From contig PUFA01000081.1 of assembly GCA_003508835.1 (NCBI GenBank), forward strand, positions 5,456,001 to 5,520,000: a stretch of 64,000 nt of DNA, written 5' to 3'. Both the position numbers and the translations under genes were made by a program. The notes below the pieces were generated by a model. It saw only the letters and a program-made list of their open reading frames with translations. It searched no databases and was not told the origin of the DNA. The stretch is from Eonycteris spelaea (lineage: Eukaryota > Chordata > Mammalia > Chiroptera > Pteropodidae). Positions 45,430-57,078 of this stretch are shown piece by piece; position 1 is the stretch's first letter, and each line of letters begins with the position of its first letter.

Positions 45430-46425
45430 AAACTCACGGGTATGTATAACTGATGATATTCATTTGTAGCTCAGTTATGGTATTGCATATTTCAGTAAAC
45501 TATAAAATGAGCTTTCCTTGAGTTCTAAATAGTTCTATAATCCCAACTCAAAAAAAAAAAAAAAACAGAAAAAAAGCTTTTTATTTTCATCACCATCGCC
45601 TTTTTTATTTATTTGTTATTCAAATCAAATAGCAACTCTCATGTTCAGGAAAAATTTTATAATTTTTCATAATTTTAAATGGATGTGATGAAAATAGAGA
45701 CTTCAAGGAAAATTACTGCAGCCTTATCAGTATGGAAAGCTTAAATCAAAAGTATCTACATTCTCAAAGAGGGGACATCAAAAGAGGTCAAAGGCAAAGT
45801 GTGCCCATGTGTGGACTGTAAGAGGAGTTGGTTGGCACTAAGGACTGGATATTTTTGTGCAAGTCAGTGAAGTAGGCAAAGCCAAAGGCTTTCAACTAAT
45901 CCAGAACAATGGCTCTCATCCTACTGCTCTTTAATTGAAATACTTCTCTGGAAATCAAATCTAAAGTTGGATATTTGAGGAGCCCTCAATTTTACTGCAA
46001 CTGAGATAAAGTCTGTGTAGCAACAAGATAACTGGGTATCAAGTACCTAAATTCTATGCTCATATCTGCAACAACTAGATATGTAATTTTGACAAAGTCA
46101 CCTTTTCCCTTCAAGTCTCAAGTTTCTAAAATAAGAAGAATATATCAGGCTAGTAAACTGGTAACACCCTTTGGGTCAAGTCTACATGGTGGGTATGTTG
46201 CTATAATCAATATCATGTCCCAGCTAAATGCTATCTACCAGAAATGCACTTTAAATATAAAATTATAAACAGGTTAAAAGTAAATGGAAGAAAAATATAG
46301 TATGCAAACATAATGGTGAGGAAGCTGAATTATCTATGTAAATGATTGCTAAAGTAGACTTTAGGTTGAGGTATATTTCCAGATAAAAGGCAAAGTTTTT
46401 CGTAATGATAAAAAGGGACAATTTA
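45430..46425. other. No gene seen; anonymous sequence
   Basis: AT-rich with an A-run at 45551-45564. The plus-strand 70-codon frame at 46056-46268 has no domain. Confidence 0.5.
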
Positions 46426-46429
46426 TAAA

Positions 46430-46720
46430 AAGGATATAAAAATCTTAAATGCATATGCACCTCATAACAATTTCAAAATGTATAAAAAACTGACAACTAA
46501 AAGGAGAAATAGCTACATCTACAAATACAGTTAGAGATGAACACGTCTCTCTAAATGCTAGACAATGTAGACAGAAAAAACAGTAGTAATACACAAGAGT
46601 TGAACAACATCAACAAACAACTTGATCTAATTGATGTGATTGAACATTACACACTTGGCAGATTACACATTTTCTTTCAACTGCACATGGGTCATTCACC
46701 ATGAGAGATAGGTAATGATT
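46430..46720 (+). repeat. Old L1 ORF2 endonuclease-region relic
   Basis: Sense text matches the middle of the L1 endonuclease: 'atgcacctcataacaatttcaaaatgtataaa', 'actgacaactaaaaggagaaatag', 'agagttgaacaacatcaacaaacaacttgatctaattgatg', 'cacattttctttcaactgcacatggg'. The frame is broken throughout. Confidence 0.65.
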
Positions 46721-46779
46721 TAAAATTTTTCACAGTTAAAAAAATATGAATTTGCAGATTCAGTAAGGACAAGGAATTC

Positions 46780-47425
46780 AGAGAAAAATCAATGACAAAT
46801 CCACAGCTAGACATTTTGTGGTGAAACTACAAAACACTAAAAAAAAAAAAAAAAAGAAGCAGCTAGAGAGGAAAAAAAGTCACCTAAAAAAGAGAAATAA
46901 TTAGACTAGCAGAGGACTTCTTTACAACAAGAATGGAAGCCAGAATACAGTAGAATATACACTCAGAGGTCTGAGAGAAAAGAGCTCTCAGTTAAAATTA
47001 TGTCTCCAGCAAAAATATCTCTCAAGAAAAAGATAAAATGCTATTTTCAGATAAGCCAAAACAGAGTTCACTATGACAAATCTTTCTTAAAAGAATTTCT
47101 AAAATTCTTACATTTGGAAGAAGAAATATTATACCCGAAAAGTCTCACATACAAATAATGAAAGAGGAAGGTAAACCTACAAATATGTGTGTGAATCTAA
47201 ACAAGCACAGACTATGTAAATCAATAATAGTGAATTAAAATTTAAAAGAGAAGGTAAAATTCAGATACTGAACAGTAATAGTATGTAAGTCATGCAGAGG
47301 TGATTAGAACTTAAACATTTTAAGGTTTTTGTATTGTATAAGAAGAAAGAATTCGATTAACTTTAGACTTTATAAAATTAAGAATACATAACAAAATGTC
47401 AATTTTAAGAATACAAATAATTTTC
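46780..47425 (+). repeat. Old L1/HAL1-type ORF1-region relic
   Basis: Contains 'ctttacaacaagaatggaagccagaatacagtagaatatac', 'gtctccagcaaaaatatctctcaagaaaaagataaaatgctattttcagataagcc' and 'cttaaaagaatttctaaa', a block typical of old L1 or HAL1 elements. Since it follows endonuclease-like sequence at 46430-46720 in non-standard order, two insertions or a rearrangement are likely. Confidence 0.6.
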
Positions 47426-47429
47426 TCTC

Positions 47430-48712
47430 TAACTCTAAGATTAATGTTGGGTCTGAATTTTGCATAGGTCAGAAAGAAAGAATACTTCAAATTTTGGAAA
47501 GATAACTGAGTACCAGAATCTCATGAATGGGGTCGAAGGTGAGAGAATAGTCAAAATAGAAATTAGGGGGTTTGATCTGTGTAGATTTGAAGCATCCTTT
47601 GGGGTGAGCAAGTAAACTAGACAAATGTAGTAAGATGACCACAGCAATGTGGGCCTCTAGGGGTGTTGAAGAGATGAGATGGCAGGGCAGGGGGTGTAAG
47701 CTGGAAGAGTCAGGATAAACATAATTAAGGGCATGGGTATTAGCTGGACCTTCTAGGTGCTGTGGTGCTATGGATTTGAGATAGCAATTGGAGACTTCAT
47801 GTCATTTGGACACTATGGAGGATACCCTGGGTTTTACAGAGAATGGGAAATAAGACCAGCTAAGAATAATGACCTCATTCATCTCTTCTCCCTCTGGAAT
47901 GATGTTTGTGGTAGAATCATCTTCTCTGTGTTTGTTCCACTGCAGTTCTTAAACTCTATACCATCATCTTACTAAGCCAGGCCCTAAGCATGACAAACCA
48001 AGTTTTATTTAGATTATTAATAATGAAGAAGGAATAACTCATCCCTCCTTATTAAATCCCCAGGCATATATATCCACATTTGCCCAGAATCTTGTGCACA
48101 TTCATCCAGAGAACAATTAGAAAACAACTCTTAAACAATTTTTATCATAACACAATATACAAAAGTATCAGCCACCAATGTCTTTTTAAAACACATTAAA
48201 AATTATTTACTTAAAGTCAATTTCAAGAACATATAGCAATGAAAAAAGCTACCACAGTCATTAAACCCCCTTTTCTCAACCCCCTAAAAACACTTTAATG
48301 TGAATAATAGGAAATTCATTGTTTTAAATTGCAAATATTCAAACTCAAACAAGAATGCTATAGAGAGAAAATAAGGCACTCTCAAAAACTGTGTTGACTG
48401 ACAAGCTAAATATTTTAATAATGAATGAGATATTAGTCTGTTAAACATTTATTACTTTCACTCAGTGCTCAACAGATACCCCTATGTTTGCTATATAAAC
48501 TTTCAGCAGAGCCAAAGGCCAAAATAGTCTTAACTATTACTGCCTATTTATAATACACCTGATCTAGAAAACCACATGGCAATTCTCATAATGCAATATA
48601 AGTCTGTGATGATGTATGCAACTGTGTACTGTAGGCAAGATTCGAGAGGCTGAGAAGGGTCTCTGTAGAACCTTCCAAAGCATCAACTCCTTATATTCCT
48701 AATCCTGGAGTC
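47430..48712. other. No gene seen; anonymous sequence
   Basis: No nameable repeat. Frames at 47441-47647 (minus) and 47757-47975 (plus) lack domains. Confidence 0.5.
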
Positions 48713-48716
48713 TACA

Positions 48717-48931
48717 CCAGGGGTCCACTGACTGTGGTGCCTGAGCCATTTCTGGCCCATCAGTATTTTTTGTACACCAAGTTTCATAGGAACACAGCCA
48801 CACTCATTATTTATCTACATGATATCACGAACAGCTGCTTTCTTTCTACAAAGTGAGTTAAGTAGTTGCAACAGAGACCCAAATACCTAAATATTTACTA
48901 TATGGACATAAATAAGGTTTTCTATTCCTGC
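48717..48931 (+). mobile_element. hAT-Charlie-type MITE relic
   Basis: Starts 'ccaggggtccactgactgtgg' and 'ctggcccatcagtattttttgtac', with 'aagtttcataggaacacagccacactcatt', 'gctgctttctttctacaa', 'gagttaagtagttgcaacagagacc' and 'aatatttactatatgg'. This is the order of a common mammalian hAT-Charlie nonautonomous element. No transposase is encoded. Confidence 0.8.
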
Positions 48932-48939
48932 CTTACACT

Positions 48940-49955
48940 ATTGAGCTATGAAAATGATGTAAGAGAGAAATAACAGCTGAGGACTAGGCATCCTCTGCAC
49001 AGTTTTGCATTTTAATTCCTACTAGCCACCCTCACAATGAAAAAGTTGGTAGCATGTACACGTAATTTGCTATTGCAACATCAGATGCTATGTGGAATGA
49101 GTTAGGGAGTATAACCTAGTAAATATTTCACAGGTTCATCTCTCAGGAGCCCAAGACAGACATCATTCAATGATCATAGCACTCCTCTTTAAGTCCAGAT
49201 GTCAGCTCGGAATCCTTTCCACCCCGTTCTTTAGGCAGCCAATAATTGACTAGGATTAGCATAAAAGATGAAGTATTTTTGCTCTCTCTGGTCTAATTAA
49301 TTCCTATGTTGATATTTTAAATCATTGTCCTTTAGGTCGTCTTCCACTAACTTCTATCTACTGGGGCTCATTAACTCTTTAACTCTTCACTAAAATAACA
49401 ATCCTAATAACATTAGGAAAATGCATGTACATGTGCATGCAAAAACTGGGGGAAAAAAAAGAACTGTAAATGACTAAAAAATTGGTACAGAAGTCTAGGG
49501 ATTACTACGAAAGTTATATTTTCATAACATTACTTCCAGTTATGTGGTTTATGCAGATTTTTTTTTGTTTAATTTTAGCCAATAAGGACCCAAGACTGGG
49601 GTTACCAGACAACAAACCCTAGAAATCCTAGAAATATGGATCCCTTGCCAGCCAGTTATGAATCCACATGGCTGTTCATTCTGGAGCTTATGCCTCACCT
49701 CACCTGTCTGTAATGAGGGCTGCCTCTTGTCTGTCTTGTCTTGCTGAAGCCTGGGCAAGCAATGAAGAGGTCATTGTGGCCTCTTGTGGGGTGGGCAGGA
49801 TTTCCAAAGCAGGACCAATGGACTGGGTCATCTAAGGCAGCCCATGGGTGCCTCCCGGAGGGGCCTCTCCAATTCCTTCCTATTCTCCAATTCATACTAT
49901 TTCTCTTCTCTGTCTCTTCTCCATTAGTCTATGTGTATGCTCAATATTCCTCTTT
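48940..49955. other. No gene seen; anonymous sequence
   Basis: Positions 49560-49900 are less AT-rich than the surroundings and open in several frames on both strands. A T-rich tract ending in an AG at 49579 precedes it, resembling an acceptor site, but no donor or protein domain stands out. Confidence 0.45.
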
Positions 49956-49959
49956 ACAA

Positions 49960-50040
49960 TTTGTGATTCTGGAAAAATTGCTTAACCTCACTGAACCATC
50001 GATTGGGATGTTGTGAGGGTCAAAATGAGAAAAAACAGAG
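49960..50040 (+). repeat. MIR SINE fragment
   Basis: Sense MIR fragment: 'gattctggaaaaattgcttaacctcactgaacc', then 'gggatgttgtgagggtcaaaatgag'. Confidence 0.55.
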
Positions 50041-50041
50041 C

Positions 50042-50462
50042 TTAGAATCTGAATCTCTAGAAGGAAGAGACTGAGAGTCTGTGTATTTTAACCCAAGTGA
50101 TTCTAAAGATGAAGCAAGTTTGCAAAAACACTTTTTTCTTAATGTCACAACCTTTATTATATAGTGAATCACCTGGATGCTTGTTAAATAGAGCTCCTTG
50201 GTCTCTCCCTAAACCCCGATTCTCTTCCAGTCAGTATATTTTGATTCAAGTCAACTGCAGAAAGCACTCTGACAAAGCCTCACTGAAGGCCTCAATACTC
50301 ATAATGTGGTCCTTGTTCACCAGGATCAGCATCACCTGGAAGCTTTTTAGAAATGCAGAAAATTCTAGGCCCCAACCTCCTCTGAATCAATGTGCTATTA
50401 GTAAGATAAGATCTCAGGTGACTCTTAGTATTACTGTTTATGAAGCACAGACTACATCCAAC
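50042..50462 (+). mobile_element. Cluster of MER5-type hAT MITE pieces
   Basis: Three pieces in the same orientation. Positions 50044-50110 resemble the MER5 3' half ('gaatctctagaaggaagag...tgtattttaacccaagtgattctaaag'). Positions 50166-50250 resemble its 5' part ('gaatcacctggatgcttgttaaatagagctcc'). Positions 50290-50462 are a nearly complete copy ('gatcagcatcacctggaagctttttagaaatgcagaaaattctaggccccaacc'). The 139-codon frame at 50097-50516, the longest in the window, lies across these and is not a gene. Confidence 0.65.
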
Positions 50463-50649
50463 ACTGAACCACAGAACCAAGCTTCTAAAAACTGTTCTGT
50501 ACTCAAATGTTCATAGCTTTATTTAAAATGTCATCTGACCCACTTAATCCCTATTTCAGATGAATAAATTAATGCACATGAAACTTTAACAGAGAAGGAA
50601 TTATCTCTCTTCAAAGCAAAGGTCCTTGGCAATAACAGGTCCTTGAATG

Positions 50650-50792
50650 GGAGAAGTGGCTTCTCATCTTGGGCCTCAGTTTCTCTATTCATAAAAGAAG
50701 GATAATGCCAACTTCACAGGTTTGCAAAGAGGATTAAGATGATGTAATAAAATGCAGGCTCTCTGTGTGGCATGAGGCAGCATTCTACCGGT
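50650..50792 (+). repeat. MIR SINE relic
   Basis: Sense MIR: 'ttctcatcttgggcctcagtttctctattcataaaagaaggataatgcc' and 'gcaaagaggattaagatgatgtaata'. Confidence 0.75.
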
Positions 50793-51098
50793 GAAATGGA
50801 ATTAGTAAGCCATGGGGAGAGGGTTCAGTAGTGTCAATCTTTGAAGTTTTAGTTTAAGCCCTGACTGGAAAGCTTCCCCTCCCTCACTGTTATCAAAGAA
50901 GAAGAAGAAGAAAAAAATGCTTGTATCACATTGGTATCACATCTGGGAATAAGCATGGGTGGATAAAATCAAGCATGATCATGGAAAACATTTTTCCCAC
51001 ACACGTCAGTTTTTACTTGCAGCTCCTTTTGTCTCTCCTTTTACTGTTCTTACTCCAAACTCTGAAACGGCCTCACATTTACTAAAAACTTGAAATAA

Positions 51099-51161
51099 TA
51101 GCAATTGAAATCTTAGCAATTGAAGATTTAGCAATTGAAGACCCAAATCTTAGCAATTGAA
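51099..51161. repeat. Four-copy TAGCAATTGAA minisatellite
   Basis: TAGCAATTGAA occurs exactly at 51099, 51114, 51129 and 51151 (spacings 15, 15 and 22), separated by ATCT or GATT-type linkers. Each unit holds the CAATTG palindrome. No known family. Confidence 0.9.
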
Positions 51162-51289
51162 GATTTTTTAATTATAAACACCAGCTGGACTATTTTTAAT
51201 CTTTCTTTCAGTTTCTTTGCTCTCAATAAATAATGAACACTGAGATAGAGCTACATCAACATTTTTCCTCCTGTATTAATTCATATCAA

Positions 51290-51532
51290 TGCAAACATGC
51301 ATTACTTGAACACTTACTATGTCTCAGACACTGTGCCAAGTTCTGTATATGCATTTTTATTTCATTTTTCACTTTACCCTCATCATAACCCTATGAATTA
51401 AGAACTCATTGTATACCCTTTCTGTAGAAGAGGAAACTGAACGGCAGTTAGGAAAAAATTTGTCAGGTTCACTCAGCTAGTAAATGAAAGAGCCATTAAA
51501 TCCAGTCTGACTCCAGACCCAATATCCTTACT
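51290..51532 (-). repeat. MIR SINE, near full length
   Basis: Antisense MIR: 'ttgaacacttactatgtctcagacactgtgccaagttctgtatatg', 'ctttaccctcatcataaccctatgaattaagaactcattgtat', 'gaagaggaaactgaacggcagttagg', 'tcactcagctagtaaatgaaagagcc' and 'cagtctgactccagacccaatatcc'. Confidence 0.85.
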
Positions 51533-51539
51533 ATCAGGG

Positions 51540-53350
51540 GAAATCTAAACTTGGTCACATAGGTGTCCAGAAAACTACCACTAATTGCTTGAAGTTAACA
51601 TTGGAGATGACATTTTCTATTTTTGTACCAGTAGAAATAAATCTAAACCTGGTTTCTCCTTATAGCATCTGGATTTGGCCTATGACAGAAGCAAAGGAAG
51701 GTATTGATACTATGTGCAATAAAAATACTGGGTATTATTAAGATTCTTTGCAAACAGGCACAATCCTAAGAAAGAAAAAATGTTATAATAGTCAAGTAGC
51801 CAAGAATATTGCTTTCATTTGTTCAGTTTGTCAGGGAAGACAAGTCTCTATCTTACCCAAGTCATGTCATAACATCTCCTAAATCTCTATAGTTCATATA
51901 AGTTATTTGCTTAAATTTTACCTTTTCAGGAATCAAACAGAACCAGTTTTCAAAAAATGGGACTAAACCAAAGGTGGAAAAAGGATATACTACAAATCAG
52001 AAGGAGTGGGCCAACAAGGCAGAAATTTACCTTGCTGAACCTCTTATAATCCACCTTTTACCAGTTAATTGAAAGTGAGTTAATGTGCAGGTGGGCTGAG
52101 TTAAAATTAGCATAAAAGAAAATCACTTTTCTGTTTATATAATTTGCATGCCTTTGTAATCAGCAAAATGACAGATCAGACAAGAGGCCTGCTTGCTGCG
52201 ATGCAATCTTTAATTTCTATCATATATTAATCATCTCCCTGTAATATAATAAAGCTGCTTCTGTCATGATGGCATTAAATGTAAATAGTTCCAATTACTG
52301 GTAATTCTCAACTATTTGTAGAAAGAATAGTGTAGTATGATCCATGAGCTTTACAAGAAAACAATAATAATAAAAGATAACTAAATTTTGCCTCTTGGTC
52401 AAAACTTTTCTGGAGTCTTCCCAGGCTTTTTGTTTACTTCACTTGGGTTATTTCTAAAAACTGAAGCAACACAGAAGCAAACCCTTGGGAGAAAAACATC
52501 CTTCAGTTTATAAGGTTCAGAATGATATTAATTGGCTTAAAGTGAGTAAGCAACTTGTGCTGCTAATTTCCCGCAGGCATTTTCCAAGCTTTTACCCGTT
52601 ACAGTGTGAGGCCTTTGAATAAAAAGTTCTGTTCGAACCAAGATATTGTTGTTCTTGTGACACAAGAGAGAAATAAAAATATCTCCAGCAGTGAAAGTGA
52701 GTACAAGACAAGAAACTAATGTCACACCTGCCTAGCATTACAAAGTGCTTTCCTCTGCGTTTCCTCTAAATTCCATCAGCATTTAAAACCTTCTGACTCT
52801 CTCAGAAAATAAATGGTCACTACCCTTTTAATGCTTCTTAAGAAGTTCTCCAAAGGGAGATGATTCCTGATACTCCAGAGAAAAGCTGCCATTCTGGTTA
52901 AAGGGCTCAGATGAGGATGAGAAAACCGGTCAGTATTCACTACCCTTTCACCAGTGGTAGATATCACTAATCAATCGCAGTGCTTTTTCACATGAACCCG
53001 TATTTAACCGTATCACCTTAAGCCTCTGGACAGCCAATAACAATGAATTGAGCTTGAAATAAAAATGAAATATATTTGCCATCTTTTCTCTCATGTTTAA
53101 ATTGCTAACTAGAGAGAATGATAACCTTGCTGTTCTGTTTGATCCACTTCTTTTTTTGGAAAGGTACAATATGACTTTCTCAATTAGAAGAAAATCAAAA
53201 ATGGGAAGGGAGTGCGTGATAGGATTCCTTAAACCTGTCTTCTCCTCATGCTCCTACTTGCCCCTCATCTTTTGTGGGTTCCAGGCCTGGCTGGTCCCAG
53301 GTCTGGCTATGACCCAGACTCACAGCTAGAATTAGGACCCTGGATTTAGA
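51540..53350. other. No gene seen; unique sequence with conserved-element look
   Basis: No repeat is recognised. Positions 52075-52330 have the texture of a conserved noncoding element: repeat-free, AT-rich, dense in TAAT cores, with ATTTGCAT and TGACAG-type motifs (see findings). The several 60-78-codon frames at 52537-53329 are scattered on both strands and have no domains. Confidence 0.4.
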
Positions 53351-53359
53351 ATGTTACAT

Positions 53360-53640
53360 TAGTATAGTGGGGCACCTGTGCCTAACATATGTAAGCATGA
53401 TTCAGCTTACTGTATCATTTATGTGTAGCTGAATGCCACTATTGCACTCTAATATATGTGGAGCCCATGTGGTCCCCTAGGGAGCAGAAGAAGAGCGGAA
53501 GCATGTTCCCCACAAAAGCGCGTTCCCCACAACAGAAGTGCACTCCTGTAATAAAGTTGGTGCCCGCCATTTAATTCTCACTTCAGCCCCTTGTGCGTTC
53601 TTCCAACTGGCTGTCTCACCACCAAAATCTTCCCTTCTCA
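53360..53640 (+). repeat. Possible LTR-like element
   Basis: CpG-bearing sequence with a near-repeat ('gcatgttccccacaaaagcg' then 'cgttccccacaacagaagtg', 53502-53550), an AATAAA at 53561-53566 and a following CT-rich stretch, as in the R-U5 part of a retroviral LTR. I found no convincing TG...CA ends or target duplication, so it is only a candidate. Confidence 0.35.
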
Positions 53641-53649
53641 ATCAGCTCA

Positions 53650-54910
53650 GAGCTGACATCTTTTCTTTAGGAAATAGTAAAACCAACGGTAGAAATTAAA
53701 GTCAGGGAGTCTGAAATTTGCAACCAATGTCTAGAACTAAAGATACCCCATCAGATTTTTTAAAACTTTGTTTATTTACCCTATTTGTTATTTTTATAAC
53801 TCTGTCTCATATAAATAATGTGGAACTAAATCTTTTAAACTTTGAAACACCTATAGTTTATTCCTACTTCTCTTTAAAAATAACTTAGCTAATTTCAGGG
53901 TTTAAGTAGTAAATTGTTTGGTAGCATATTAATGATATTGTGGCAAAGGACTTGGAAACACTTTCAAACACTTTTCTTCAAATAATGATCTAGAGGTAGA
54001 AAAAAGCAAAAGAAGTGGCAAATCAGAAACCCAAAGCAGTCATTATCTAAGTCACCATCTAGCAATGAGTATCTCTAATAAAGACCAGGCTAGAGCACTC
54101 CCTCTAGCCATAAGAAAAAAAAAAAACACATTCGACTACCTCATCTCCCCAAACCCAAATCACAAGAATGCTCAATCATTCCTGCAGGGTACACAGGATG
54201 ATCTGTGGTGAGAGATGACCCCACCTCACAGAACTCCCATGTCCGTTTATCCACTCAACTTCATAGACTAAGAGAGAGTGAGATACATGTGGGCCTTTGT
54301 CTTTTTGTCATATGGTAACCAGAAGTCCAAATGGCCTATACAATTGAGCTTAATTTTGACCAAATGGATCAGCAAATCCTCTTTGCTTTGAGAAAAGAGG
54401 CTGGAGTATCTTATCTCCTACAGTGAACCCATTTTGAAATCTATATCTGCATCCCAGGTAACCACTGTCCATCATTCAATCTCTCTGATCTCCTGATTCA
54501 CTGCTAAGCTGTCCTATACAACTCATTATTATTGTGAAGTCTCTGATCGATTGACATTGATTCATTATCCCCATATAGAATGTAGAGACTTTCGTGGTAG
54601 AGACAACTTCTATGCAGCCCATGGATGTTCTTCAAACTATATATTTCACTTGTTAGGTATATGATAAATATTTGTTGACATGATCACTTGCCATTGATAA
54701 TAAATATGTAAAGTATTTACTTATACCTTGATGAAATTAATTGTGCAAAAGTACTAGAATTTCTTTAAATTTTGCTCTAAATGGATAGAGATGTAAAAAT
54801 GTCCTGATAATATCATTCAAATATCTAAATAATAAAATATTTAAATAAAATATTGAATTTTCTTGTTAATTTTAAGACCATTATAGAAAATGTAAAATTT
54901 ATGCTAATAT
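53650..54910. other. No gene seen; anonymous sequence
   Basis: AT-rich, with an A-run at 54115-54126. No nameable repeat. Confidence 0.5.
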
Positions 54911-54914
54911 AGGG

Positions 54915-55430
54915 TAGGCATTTACCCAAGAAAAATAAAAACAGATACCACAAAAAAGATCTGTTCGCAAATGTTTACAGAAGCTGTACTCGTAAGAGCC
55001 TCAAACTGAAAACAACCCAAATGTCCATCAAGAATAGGATATATAATTCTATAATCATATAATACTATGCAGAAAAAAAATGAACTACTAATGCATGCAA
55101 TATAGATGAATCTGAAAAAGCATGCTATTGAGATGAGGAGGCCAGACACAAAAGAATAGATATCAAATAACTTTATTTATGCAAAATTTTAGAATAGTCA
55201 AAACTAATCTCTGGTAACAGAAAATAGATTAATGGTTAGCTTTAGCACAGTATGGAAAGGATGACTCCAGAGGAGTTTAGAGAATATTTGGGGGCAATGG
55301 AAATGCCCCATATTTTTGTAGTGGTAGTGGTGACAGGAGAGTATACATTTGTTAAAATGTATTGTACTACATATTAAAAATCTGTACATTTGTATGTGAA
55401 TTATACTTCAACACAATTGATTTTAAAAAA
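54915..55430 (+). repeat. Old L1 (L1M-type) 3' end
   Basis: Sense old L1: 'tttacagaagctgtactcgtaagagcctcaaactgaaaacaacccaaatgtccatcaagaatagg', 'atgaatctgaaaaagcatgctattgag', 'ggttagctttagcacagtatgg', ending 'gtacatttgtatgtgaattatacttcaacacaattga' before A/T-rich sequence. Confidence 0.8.
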
Positions 55431-55434
55431 TCAT

Positions 55435-56035
55435 GCTATCCTCAGGAAAAGAAAAACTTATGGTTACAAATGTTTACAGATCTGCCAAGTAGAGTGAAAC
55501 TGTGTGTTATGATAAGTGTGATTCATCTGGGAATAGAAACCCTTATCTCTTCTAGAATCACATTCAGAGGGGTTCCATGATGGAAGCAAGTGTAACAGCA
55601 ATAAGTTTTAATTTGTCTCATGTCTGATTCAATCTACCATCTTAAAAATAGAGAAGCTGATAAATTTTTCAAATGATCTCACAGTCTTCATTCACACTGA
55701 GGTTTATAACCCTTTGAGTTATTGTAACACGGCAATTTTAGGGCTTTTGACAAGTGGAAAGACATAATTTTATCTCTATTTTCTGGGAAAGCGAGAGGCC
55801 TTGGAGCATTCAGGGGAAGTGGCAGGGTTGGCTGTTGAGTCTACACCATTTTGATTACAGTTTTATTTGGAAAAGGAGAGAATGACCCCGTACAGCAACA
55901 AAGATGTATACTAAGAAGTGGCCAAATGCATCAGAATCCAGTGAAAGCAAATTGAAGAAAAAGTAGATGGCTCATCCTTGTGGAACTAGAATGTAGTTTT
56001 ATGCAAAAGAGCTTCTTGTTGCTCAGAGAGAGCTC
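55435..56035. other. No gene seen; anonymous sequence
   Basis: No nameable repeat or coding signal. Confidence 0.45.
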
Positions 56036-56039
56036 TGTA

Positions 56040-56405
56040 GGTTTGGTTAAAAAATAAAATGGGAAACCACTTAAGGATATAGTCCAGAGAAGAAGCTTAT
56101 TCATGTCTGCATTTAAAAAAAAAAAAAATCACTTTGGCTCCCATGTGAAACAGGAGCTAGAGAACAAGAGTGAATACTAGGGAGATCAGTTGTGAGGCTA
56201 TTGCTATCATCTGGAGAAAAGATGATGGTGGTTTAGAATTGGGGGTGGCAGTGGAGTAGAAAGATGAACATTAAGTAAAATGGACAGGACTTAGTCAATC
56301 AGTGAGAGAGGAAAAGGAAAGTGTTAAGGATGATGTCTATATTTCTAGTTTGAGTAAATGAGTGGATGATGTTGAGGATGAAATAGAGGAAAAGAAGAGA
56401 GGAAA
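56040..56405 (-). repeat. L2 LINE relic
   Basis: Antisense L2: 'gggaaaccacttaaggatatagtccagag', 'atcactttggctcccatgtg', 'gagatcagttgtgaggctattgctatcatctggagaaaagatgatggtggtttag', 'ggatgatgtctatatttctag'. Good block order despite divergence. Confidence 0.75.
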
Positions 56406-56579
56406 TAAATTTGGTGGGCATGTATGTAGCTTATTCACTCCAAAATAAAATTCATTAATTTGATCTTATATATATGAGATACTTTAAAAATGACCTAGAA
56501 TGATGTTATTCATGTAATATTCATACCAATAATAATTAATTTTTAATAACTGATTACTAAGTACATTCATTAATTTATT

Positions 56580-56690
56580 TTAAATATTTCTATATTATGG
56601 ATAGTATCACCTTCATTTTATAGTTAACAAAGTTAACAAAGGCACAGACCATTAATTACCTGACAATACTAATATTCACCCATATCCAGT
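56580..56690 (-). repeat. MIR-like relic
   Basis: Weak antisense MIR: 'agtatcaccttcattttatagttaacaaagttaacaaaggcacag' and 'attaattacctgac'. Confidence 0.4.
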
Positions 56691-56691
56691 T

Positions 56692-57078
56692 CTCTTCTAA
56701 TAAGGTACATGGAGGATTTCAATCCTCTGCCTACCTGAAGTGTAACAATGTGCCTTGCTTTGGTCAACAGAATGTAAGTTGAAGTGAAGTATCACTTCTG
56801 AACAGAAGCATGTAGAAGCCTATGTGTGATCCTCTATGTTCTCTCTTCCTTTGCTGAGCTGACCAAAGAGGCCATATGTTTAGACTGTGTAGCTCTACAT
56901 TGTGTAGCTCCTGTGAGTTCTCAGTAATGACAATGATGACCTGGGTCTCCTCTTGTTAACCCATGTTGGACATGGAATATAAATAAGAATAAAACATTGT
57001 TATGTTAAGGCACTGAGAATTAGGGGATATCTCTTATTGTAGCATAACCTAATTTATGCTGACTTACACAAGTTTTAA
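56692..57078 (+). mobile_element. MaLR-type LTR relic
   Basis: Resembles a MaLR LTR in sense. The terminal region is clearest: 'aataagaataaaacattgttatgttaaggcactgagaattaggggatat', 'tattgtagcataacctaatttatgctgac'. The upstream 'gctttggtcaacagaatgtaagttgaag' fits the family. Confidence 0.65.

Noticed and set aside
49545..49760. Polypyrimidine tract plus AG before a less AT-rich block, as a possible exon
   Set aside because: No donor at the other end, no protein domain, and open frames on both strands point to composition rather than coding.
50097..50516. Longest open frame in the window (139 codons)
   Set aside because: It spans MER5-type transposon pieces; no domain, no splice context.
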